Positions 41,310 through 47,978 of a DNA stretch of 64,000 nt are shown in pieces (within the stretch, counting starts at the first letter, position 1; each line of letters opens with the position of its first letter). The notes beneath the pieces were generated by a model, which saw nothing but the letters and a program-made list of their open reading frames with translations, searched no databases and had not been told where the DNA came from. Source of the DNA: Cyanosarcina radialis HA8281-LM2 (lineage in GTDB: Bacteria > Cyanobacteriota > Cyanobacteriia > Cyanobacteriales > CCAP-1448); contig JAHHHA010000005.1 of the NCBI GenBank assembly GCA_019359615.1, positions 124,001-188,000 of the forward strand. Reading direction: 5' to 3'. The translations under genes and the position numbers were made by a program.

Positions 41310-43805
41310 CTAAAACTTCCATGAAATCGTCCCTTGGACGGTGAAAGGGCTGCCTGGATTCACAAACGTTCCAGACCCAGCAGCCGATGTGTAATACTCT
41401 ACATCAAAAAGATTACGGAAATTTAGAGCAGCACGGAATCGATCGCGTTCATAAAAAATGGCTACATCTGTGCGGAAAAAACTAGGTAGCTCTACAGTAT
41501 TAGCTAAATCTGCGGCTACTTCACCAACATAGTAGAAGCCTAAACCAAACCCTAGCCCTCGCAGATCGCCTTGTTGAATTCTGTAGGTTGTCCATAGATT
41601 AAAGGAGTGTTCGGGAGCAGAAAATAATCGATTGCCGACAGGAATATCATTATCTTTTGTGACTCTGGCATCGTTGTAAGCATAGCCTGCAATAATATTC
41701 CATCCCGGTAAAATTTCGCCACTGATATCTAATTCAATCCCTCGGCTTCTTTGTTCTCCAGTTTGAACCGAAAAGCCAAGATTATCTGGATCGTTCGTCG
41801 TCACATTGGTGCGGGTCAAATCGTAGAAGGCAAGGGTAGTAGAAAGTCTGCTGGTTAAGTCAGCCTTAATACCGACTTCATACTGCGTCCCCCGTCCTGG
41901 TTGGAATGACTCTCCGCTAGCGGATATACCAATAGTTGGGGTAAAAGCCTTAGAATAACTAACATACAGAGAAATCGCTGGAATCGGTTGATAAACAATC
42001 CCCACCCGTGGGCTGAATGCGGTGTCCGATTGGCTCGTTTCTGTGTTTGCCAGTCGATCTGTTGTGCGTTCCTCAAATATATCGACTCGTCCACCTATTA
42101 GAAGCTTCAAGTTTTGGGCAAGCGCGATCTGGTCTTGGATATAAATACCAAGCGTATCTCTAGTGGTTGAACTGTCAAAGGTTGAAACACCAGTAGGAAA
42201 AACAGTTTGGTCGTAGACTGGATTAAAGATGTCTAACGGGGCCGCAGGCACAGATTCAGAAGAACCGTCGCTAGTATTTCGATTCAAACTAAAGCCGAAT
42301 AAGATTTGATGCTCGATTGAGCCAGTGCTGAATTTACCCAGTAAGTTGGTATCAAGAAAGTAAGTTTTGGAAGGTGAGCCAGATGAAAAAAAACCTTCTC
42401 GATTTAGAGTTCGATTATCTTCAGCCAGCCCAGTGGGATAAATCTCAAACTGTTCGCTATTGTCGTAAAAGGTATAACGAAAGGCATTACGTAACTTCCA
42501 GTCGTCATTAAATCGATGTTCCAAAGCATATCCCACTCTGCCAGTGATTATGGTGTCGGCTGGTTGTGGTCCACTCAAGCTCAAACTGCGGCGTACTTTT
42601 CCATTCGGGTTCGGTAACACAGAGCCTATGGCTGGAACTCCATCAGGTTGGTTTCCCTCTCGTGCCACTCTGTTGTAATCACCTTCTATAATTAGATCTG
42701 TATTTTTCCCCAAGCTAAAGCTGAAACTGGGGGCAATAGAAAGCTGTGTCGCTGAGTTAAAGTCAACAAAAGTCTCAACGTTTCGATAAAGCGCATTCAG
42801 GCGGTAGAGAGAGGTTTTTGAATCGTTCAACGGCCCAGAGAAATCGATCGCTCCCTGATAGTCATTAAAACTACCAATCGTCGCGCTGATTTCGTAAAAC
42901 GGATCGCGTAATGGTTTTTTCGTGACAAAGTTAATCGTTCCACCAATACCGCCCGATCCGCTGTCTCCATACAGAACGGAGGCTGGTCCCTTCAGCACTT
43001 CTAGCCTTTCCACATTGGCAAAGCCACCGTCATTAGCGATCTGTGAGTCAGGAAGTCCATTGACGAGAGCACCATAAGACTCGAAGCCCCGAATCGTGAA
43101 ATATTCTCTACTTGACTCAGCCCCATACCCAATTGCGGTTACACCGCTGACATTTTCCAATCCGTCTGTGATTCTTCTGGCATTGCGATCGCGCAGCACT
43201 TGTGGCGGTACAACCTGAATCGATTGGGGAATATCGCGCAAAGGTGTATCGGTTCTCGTCCCTACACTGGTATTAGGGACGCGATAGCCTTCTTCTTGCT
43301 CCCCAGTCACTACGACTTCAAGTTCTTCTTCCTGTTGCGCCACTAATTCTGCATTCAACACCAAGCCACTGGCAGCGGGAACAATTTGACCCGTGGGAAT
43401 GGCATTTATCCCCGCGATCGCTAGTTGTACTCGATTTCCTTCTAAGGTCGTCACCGTAACGCTTTGAATGCCGCTAGCCGGATTATCCGATCTAAACGCT
43501 TGCCCATCGGGTAGTTTCAGCACCGCATTAGGAATTTCTGCAATCAGGGTATTTCCTTCTTGGCGGGTGGTAGCTTGTAGGGTTTTGCCTTCTGCTGTTT
43601 CTAGGGTAACTTGCAAACCTTGGGGAGTAGGATTTAACTTCACGGCTGTTATCCTAGCGATCGCAGCTTCAGTTTGAGCCAGCCATTCTTTCACCGTGGT
43701 TGCTGCTTGGGGAGGTTCTGCCCGCGCCGCCTCGATTGCCAATACGGAAAATAAACCGACCAAAATTAGCGATCGCTGCCACAAATTCAATATCACAACC
43801 CACAC
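41310..43805 (-). CDS. TonB-dependent siderophore receptor with AMIN domain
   Basis: The 831-residue outer-membrane receptor: signal peptide (SLILVGLFSVLAIEAARA, cut about residue 29), AMIN domain (about 50-135, LNPTPQGLQVTLETAEGKTL; IQSVTVTTLEGNRVQLAI), TonB box region EELEVVVTGEQEEGYRV, plug (about 190-310, TPLRDIPQSIQVVPPQVLRD, VLKGPASVLYGDSGSGG), and a 22-strand barrel ending in Phe (TVQGTISWKF). This is the FhuA/FoxA-like family with the N-terminal AMIN domain seen in cyanobacteria, where it may bind peptidoglycan. The start appears to be GTG. A Fur-box-like motif and paired AraC-type repeats lie just upstream. Confidence 0.93.
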   Translation of the reverse strand: MWVVILNLWQRSLILVGLFSVLAIEAARAEPPQAATTVKEWLAQTEAAIARITAVKLNPTPQGLQVTLETAEGKTLQATTRQEGNTLIAEIPNAVLKLPDGQAFRSDNPASGIQSVTVTTLEGNRVQLAIAGINAIPTGQIVPAASGLVLNAELVAQQEEELEVVVTGEQEEGYRVPNTSVGTRTDTPLRDIPQSIQVVPPQVLRDRNARRITDGLENVSGVTAIGYGAESSREYFTIRGFESYGALVNGLPDSQIANDGGFANVERLEVLKGPASVLYGDSGSGGIGGTINFVTKKPLRDPFYEISATIGSFNDYQGAIDFSGPLNDSKTSLYRLNALYRNVETFVDFNSATQLSIAPSFSFSLGKNTDLIIEGDYNRVAREGNQPDGVPAIGSVLPNPNGKVRRSLSLSGPQPADTIITGRVGYALEHRFNDDWKLRNAFRYTFYDNSEQFEIYPTGLAEDNRTLNREGFFSSGSPSKTYFLDTNLLGKFSTGSIEHQILFGFSLNRNTSDGSSESVPAAPLDIFNPVYDQTVFPTGVSTFDSSTTRDTLGIYIQDQIALAQNLKLLIGGRVDIFEERTTDRLANTETSQSDTAFSPRVGIVYQPIPAISLYVSYSKAFTPTIGISASGESFQPGRGTQYEVGIKADLTSRLSTTLAFYDLTRTNVTTNDPDNLGFSVQTGEQRSRGIELDISGEILPGWNIIAGYAYNDARVTKDNDIPVGNRLFSAPEHSFNLWTTYRIQQGDLRGLGFGLGFYYVGEVAADLANTVELPSFFRTDVAIFYERDRFRAALNFRNLFDVEYYTSAAGSGTFVNPGSPFTVQGTISWKF

Positions 43806-43817
43806 CAGTTAAGTTAC

Positions 43818-43836
43818 TAAGAATTTATCTCAGTTA
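43818..43836 (-). promoter_or_regulatory. Fur-box-like motif before the TonB receptor gene
   Basis: TAAGAATTTATCTCAGTTA, 13 bp upstream of the receptor start. It matches 45396-45414 upstream of the AraC gene at 16 of 19 positions. Read on the minus strand (TAACTGAGATAAATTCTTA) it resembles Fur boxes of the TGAGAATnATTCTCA type. Confidence 0.5.
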
Positions 43837-43872
43837 GCTTACAGGAAATAAAAGTTGCTTATGTCACTGTAA

Positions 43873-43913
43873 TTCGGCTCAGACGGAATTTCTTTTCGGC
43901 TCAAACGGAATAT
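43873..43913 (-). promoter_or_regulatory. Paired 15-bp repeats, likely AraC/PchR operator
   Basis: TTCGGCTCAGACGGAAT (43873-43889) and TTCGGCTCAAACGGAAT (43895-43911) are direct repeats spaced 22 bp, two helical turns, 68-108 bp upstream of the receptor start. This is the layout expected for an AraC-type activator dimer; the adjacent gene encodes one. Confidence 0.6.
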
Positions 43914-44017
43914 TTTTGCACGTATCCTTTTTTGTCAGTTTCGGTACGCGATCGAGGCTAAGCTTTGCAGAAGAAAGGTTTTGGTAGAGGCGATCGAATC
44001 TTGGCAACAATGCTTTC

Positions 44018-44346
44018 ATTGGTGTCAACTTAGGGCTAGAGCCGCTGCTGGACCTCGATCTTCAGCACCAACCGCCAGAGGTTTTCAACTTCTGGCTAAT
44101 AGCACAAGTCCATTGAAATGGACTAGGTTGACTACAGTTATACTAAATCCGGTTTGAAAATACCCTTTATTTTTTTAGTCCGCGCAGGCGGACGAAAGTT
44201 TGTATAGCTGCGGTTTCAACCGCCAGCGCCAAAAAGGGGTTATCTCTGCGGATTTGGTATTAGTCCTCTTTAGAGGACTTTAGCTATGAGGCAGGGGTTT
44301 TCAACCCCTGACGGATGAAGCTTGCGATCGTTAAGTTGACGCGCAT
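44018..44346. mobile_element. MITE with ATTGGTGTCAA end, second copy, with nested insertion
   Basis: Inverted relative to 20452-20659. The left end is ATTGGTGTCAACTTA; the right end TAAGTTGACGCGCAT has decayed. AATGCTTT occurs on both sides (44009-44016 and 44348-44355), probably the target duplication. Between AGTCCATT...AATGGACT and AGTCCTCT...AGAGGACT lies an extra piece, 44140-44261. Confidence 0.8.
44140..44261. mobile_element. Nested MITE-like piece, ACTAAATCCGG / CGGATTTGGTAT ends
   Basis: About 122 bp with inverted ends similar to the elements at 3004-3122 and 47580-47849, but with a different interior (AGTCCGCGCAGGCGGAC palindrome and CGGTTTCAACCGCCAGCGCC). Absent from the other copy of the host element. 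Confidence 0.65.
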
Positions 44347-44363
44347 GAATGCTTTGCACCTAC

Positions 44364-45356
44364 TCAAGCGGAATATTTTTTCATGTAGTCTCGCGGCCGC
44401 ATTCCAAACTTCTGAGAAAAAGCTCTACCAAAAGCGGTAAGGTCTTTGTAACCAACAATTTTGGCAGCTTCTCCCACTTTCCAATTGCCTGCTTCTAGCA
44501 GTTGTCTTGCTTGCTCCAGGCGATGGTGATGCAGATAGCCGAATACCGTAGTGCCAAAAATCTCTCGAAATCCTCGCTTGAGGCTACACTCGTTTAATCC
44601 TACAAGTCTTGCCAAGATTGCCAGTGAAGGGGGGTCGTCCAATCGTTGCAACAGAAGCTCTTTAGCATGATGTATTCTTTCTACGGCATCAGATCGATCG
44701 AGATAAGATGAGCGATCGCCATCACCGATCTCGATTTCTAGATCGATCGTCATCCCGATTAATTCTAAAACTTTGCCTTCTAAATACATCCGCTTGGCAA
44801 TTCCTTGATAGGGACATCGGACGATTTGTTTTGCCGCCATCTGCATCGCAGGGGTTGCGGTTCCCATGCGACTGTAAAGCTCGCGATCTAAAGGTCTTAT
44901 CCACCGCTGTAATGCTGGGGGTAATTGTCCTTCTCGATCGGCAGCAAAGGAATAAAGTAATTCTGGTTGCATTTGAATGACAACCTCAAGGTATGGTTCT
45001 TTCTCCCCACAATCGCAAATGTCTTGAGGAAACAAGCCACTACCGTAGAAGCCATATTGTCCACTACCAAGACAATGATATCTGTCTTGATGCTCTCCAG
45101 AAAAATGAAAATGATACTCTAAATAATTTTCTCCTTCTGGGGTTCTCAGCATCATGCGATCGTGCAATTGCAGCTTGCCGAGCGTTAATTGCAACCCTTC
45201 TCGCAGTTCGATTTCTCGCGTGTACCCCCGTCCTAAAGATGGTGGATATCGATACGCTACATCTAATAAATCGTCGGGATCTGGATGTTGCGATCGCTCT
45301 ACTGTCTCTTGATGTAATATTTCATCGTAGGCTTGCCGAGAAATAGTAATAGTCAT
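44364..45356 (-). CDS. AraC family transcriptional regulator (PchR type)
   Basis: The 330-residue regulator has a variable sensor part (residues 1-225) and two helix-turn-helix motifs at the C-terminus: DDPPSLAILARLVGLNECSL with KRGFREIFGTTVFGYLHHHR, then WKVGEAAKIVGYKDLTAFGR and AFSQKFGMRPRDYMKKY. PchR-type members sense ferric siderophores in the cytoplasm and activate receptor genes. Its place beside a siderophore receptor and binding protein supports this. ATG 45356 (MTITISRQAYDEILHQ) is the usual family start; the frame extends to 45389. A Fur-box-like motif lies 40 bp upstream. Confidence 0.92.
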   Translation of the reverse strand: MTITISRQAYDEILHQETVERSQHPDPDDLLDVAYRYPPSLGRGYTREIELREGLQLTLGKLQLHDRMMLRTPEGENYLEYHFHFSGEHQDRYHCLGSGQYGFYGSGLFPQDICDCGEKEPYLEVVIQMQPELLYSFAADREGQLPPALQRWIRPLDRELYSRMGTATPAMQMAAKQIVRCPYQGIAKRMYLEGKVLELIGMTIDLEIEIGDGDRSSYLDRSDAVERIHHAKELLLQRLDDPPSLAILARLVGLNECSLKRGFREIFGTTVFGYLHHHRLEQARQLLEAGNWKVGEAAKIVGYKDLTAFGRAFSQKFGMRPRDYMKKYSA

Positions 45357-45395
45357 GGAGGTGCGTCTGCTAAGATCGCAGATCGTCAATTTTAA

Positions 45396-45414
45396 TAAGA
45401 AATTATCTCATTAA
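45396..45414 (-). promoter_or_regulatory. Fur-box-like motif before the AraC gene
   Basis: TAAGAAATTATCTCATTAA; on the minus strand TTAATGAGATAATTTCTTA. Shared with the receptor promoter (43818-43836). Suggests iron repression of both the activator and its target. Confidence 0.5.
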
Positions 45415-45416
45415 AC

Positions 45417-45575
45417 TTTCACAAATGTAGCGATCGGATTCAGATAAGCTGCCAGAAATTCATCCATTGGCAGTGGATCGGCAACTAAATATTCCCAATC
45501 CTGCATCCAAAGTTCGTTAAATAAATTAAACGACGTGCCAAAGCATCTATCGCTTCAGCCGCCGAAAAACGCCAT
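45417..45575 (-). pseudogene. Decayed gene fragment, family unknown
   Basis: On the minus strand one frame reads RFSAAEAIDALARR and, one frameshift later, FNLFNELWMQDWEYLVADPL and PMDEFLAAYLNPIATFVKV before a stop at 45415-45417. The pieces join naturally, suggesting a broken gene that resembles small cyanobacterial proteins with an N-x-P-x-MQDW-x-x-x-VADP segment. No start is left. Confidence 0.4.
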
Positions 45576-45584
45576 AAGCATTAT

Positions 45585-45619
45585 GGTAGAGCCATTGGCT
45601 TTACTATTGCGGCTCTACC
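45585..45619 (-). terminator. Hairpin downstream of comFB
   Basis: GGTAGAGCC / GGCTCTACC, 9-bp perfect stem with a 17-nt loop, 23 bp past the ComFB stop codon. No T run follows on the minus strand, so a terminator role is tentative. Confidence 0.4.
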
Positions 45620-45641
45620 TCAAATAACCAAACAACCCCTA

Positions 45642-46181
45642 CTACGATTGATGCTCGAAATTAGGGGCGTATTGCTCCAGCAAATTGCTCACGTTCTTGA
45701 GCAGATCCTTGCCGGAACTCTTGCCAATTACTTGCCGTTCTGGGAAGAAGTCGGGACGATCTAAGTTGCGGCCGATCGCTTCCGATACTTGTTGGGCGAT
45801 TAACTCTTGCAGTTCCTCTTTCGCTCGTTGGCGCTGATAGATCCCTCCCTCTTCTGTAGTGGCATAAAGAGGGGGCAAGCGGTTGAGGGCATAAGCAGCA
45901 ATATCGCCTACATCCATGATCCGATCGCTGGTAGCTTGAATTTCGGCTACTCTGGCGATCGCTTCTGTCAGTACCAATTCTTCCATGACATTAATAAATT
46001 GCTTGCGAGCGACTGTCACCACTTCACCAGTCAGCAGCGCTGCCATCAGGCGATCCATCGCCATGTATTCATCGATCGAAAGCTCGGAGGCGTTATCGCA
46101 GATTCTTGCCACTTCAGCTTCCATGGCTGGCGTTAGATAACCATCGCGCAGAGCTTGTTCGACAATTTTTTCAATACTCAT
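45642..46181 (-). CDS. ComFB family protein (cyclic di-nucleotide receptor type)
   Basis: The 179-residue protein contains the ComFB fold (about 58-140): VARKQFINVMEELVLTEAIA, DIAAYALNRLPPLYATTEEG, YQRQRAKEELQELIAQQVSE. Cyanobacterial ComFB proteins have been described as receptors for c-di-GMP/c-di-AMP acting on cell size, motility or competence. The N-terminal 55 residues are helical (ALRDGYLTPAMEAEVARICD) and typical of the cyanobacterial form. Cytosolic; stands alone. The upstream spacer is a long octamer tract. Confidence 0.85.
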   Translation of the reverse strand: MSIEKIVEQALRDGYLTPAMEAEVARICDNASELSIDEYMAMDRLMAALLTGEVVTVARKQFINVMEELVLTEAIARVAEIQATSDRIMDVGDIAAYALNRLPPLYATTEEGGIYQRQRAKEELQELIAQQVSEAIGRNLDRPDFFPERQVIGKSSGKDLLKNVSNLLEQYAPNFEHQS

Positions 46182-46264
46182 GACATCTATATACTTGTTC
46201 TGATAGGAAATAGTCCGCTGATAATTATAAGAGTTTAACAGACTTTAGGGTTTTAAGGGAGCGG

Positions 46265-46438
46265 GAGGAGATGGGGAGATGGGGAGATGGGGAGATGGGG
46301 AGATGGGGAGATAGGGAGCAGGGGAGATGGGGAGATGGGGAGATGGGGAGATAGGGAGATGGGGAGATAGGGAGCAGGGGAGATGGGGAGATGGGGAGAT
46401 AGGGAGATGGGGAGATAGGGAGCAGGGGAGCAGAGGAG
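46265..46438. repeat. Long GGGGAGAT octamer array
   Basis: About 175 bp of GGGGAGAT units, broken at intervals by AGGGAGCA, giving a higher-order repeat (several GGGGAGAT, one AGGGAGAT, one AGGGAGCA). Followed by GAACTCCTGAACTCCTGAAC repeats to 46512. It fills the space between comFB and the M23 peptidase gene; strongly purine-rich on the plus strand. Confidence 0.9.
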
Positions 46439-46517
46439 AAAATTAACTACTGACTACTGACAATTGACATTCTGAACTTCTGAACTCCTGAACTCCTGAA
46501 CTCCTGAACTTCTTATT

Positions 46518-47453
46518 TCATTCCCATCCGGCAGAGAGCCAAGATGCAGGGTCGATCGACTCTCCCTGGACGTACAATCCCCAGTGTAAATGAGGGCCGG
46601 TAGAAGCGCCAGTGGAACCGATCGCGCCGATCGCTTGACCTGGTTTCACCAAATCTCCTTCTTTGACTTTAATCTTGCTCAGGTGCATAAAGATACTGAC
46701 TACACCTTGGCCGTGATCGACTCCGACGACATTGCCGTGGACGCGGAAGCCTTCCGATTCCCTCCCGACTAAAGCCACGCGCCCAGCAGCGGGGGCTACT
46801 ACTAGCGAACCGAACCCACCAGCGTAGTCTACGCCGCGATGGTAATAATCTTTGGCAAATTTGCCGTTGTAGTAGCGACGAACGCCAAAACCCGTACTCC
46901 TGCGACCTTTATTCGGAGCAATAAAGGACCCACTCCAATATTTTTGGGGAGTGACTAAAGCTTTAAATGCTCTCACTTGTTGGCGTTCGGTTTCAGTGGC
47001 ATTTCGGCTTTTGCCCGGTGGTAAATTAATCCTTTGGATGGGAAAACGCCGATTGCTAACTTTGACAGTTAGTTTTTCCGATTTACCTTCGCCAGATACT
47101 TGAATTTGCCAAGTTCCAGGACTATCTAGGGGAGTGGTAGGCAGCAGCGCTCGAAACCGATTGTTGCCAATGGGAAACGTGGAGTAGGTTTTATCTTTAA
47201 ATCTTACCGTCGGTGCTGCACTGCTTCCTGGATTATCCGATCGCACCACCACCGAGAGGGTATCCCCCAGCTTGGGACTGGCAGGTTTGATTTGCACCTG
47301 CATCGCTGCTAATGGGGTCGCTAAAGCGATCGCGCTGGCAGCTATGCCCACATTCAGACCAACGAATTTGTAGAGACGTGGCACGGCTACGTCTTTAGGA
47401 AAAGACGGCAGCAAAGTTGTAAATCTAGTCATCAGCAATCTATCGATCGTCAC
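46518..47453 (-). CDS. M23 family metallopeptidase (murein endopeptidase)
   Basis: The 311-residue exported zinc peptidase hydrolyses peptidoglycan cross-links. Hydrophobic signal region at about 27-47 (FVGLNVGIAASAIALATPLA), an Ig-like stretch with LGDTLSVVVRSDNPGSS and TWQIQVSGEGKSEKLTVKVS (about 55-135), then LytM/M23 domain (about 180-300): YHRGVDYAGGFGS with His-x3-Asp zinc ligands, and TGPHLHWGLYV with HxH. All ligands are present, so it should be active. Start may be GTG 47453 or ATG 47432. It acts in cell-wall remodelling or division, by family. Confidence 0.9.
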   Translation of the reverse strand: MTIDRLLMTRFTTLLPSFPKDVAVPRLYKFVGLNVGIAASAIALATPLAAMQVQIKPASPKLGDTLSVVVRSDNPGSSAAPTVRFKDKTYSTFPIGNNRFRALLPTTPLDSPGTWQIQVSGEGKSEKLTVKVSNRRFPIQRINLPPGKSRNATETERQQVRAFKALVTPQKYWSGSFIAPNKGRRSTGFGVRRYYNGKFAKDYYHRGVDYAGGFGSLVVAPAAGRVALVGRESEGFRVHGNVVGVDHGQGVVSIFMHLSKIKVKEGDLVKPGQAIGAIGSTGASTGPHLHWGLYVQGESIDPASWLSAGWE

Positions 47454-47579
47454 TTTTATGCTCTCGATAGACTACCACTGTGTGAATTAAGTTTCCATCG
47501 GTTGTTTGGAGAAATTTTTAAAATCCTCGTAGGTTGGCGTTGAGCGCAGCGAAACCCAACGTTAACGAAGTCAGGAGTC

Positions 47580-47849
47580 ATACCAAATCCGGTTCTCATA
47601 CCATCCATTGCTGCCCTCACCCCCAACCCCTCTCCGTTCCCGCAGCGTGCGCTTTGCGCATTCCCCCTGCCTCCCCTTAAAAAGCGGATGCGCTGTGCGG
47701 AGGTTCCCTCCGCATACAAGCGCACCAAGCAGCGGATGCAAGTCGTGGCGAGGAAACCTCGCCGAGCAGCTTGTACCAAGCAGGGGGGTGGGAGAGGGGA
47801 GCCGGAGTCGGGGCGAGGTCAAGACGGTTTTGGAAACCGGATTTGTTAT
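47580..47849. mobile_element. MITE, ACCAAATCCGG ends (copy B), with nested repeat
   Basis: Ends TACCAAATCCGGTTCTC and AAACCGGATTTGTTA. Both halves are nearly identical to 3004-3122, but the hairpin tip is replaced by about 155 bp (about 47635-47790). That insert contains a block (CTTAAAAAGCGGATGCGCTG ... CAGCTTGTACCAAGCAG) also found at 55946-56100. Open frames across it are by-products. Confidence 0.75.
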
Positions 47850-47978
47850 CAGGAGTATGTTTTTGCTTCATTACCGGAAAAAGGTTTGTCATCAGGATTC
47901 GGCCTCCTTCGCTTTGAGCTTCAGGTTTAGTATGCTTAAAGTTAATAGAGCTTAATAATTTTTTATGGCAAGCAATCG

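Noticed and set aside
46265-46512. Possible CRISPR or origin iterons
   Set aside because: Units of 8 bp directly joined; same tracts occur in several spacers and no dnaA or dnaN lies nearby.
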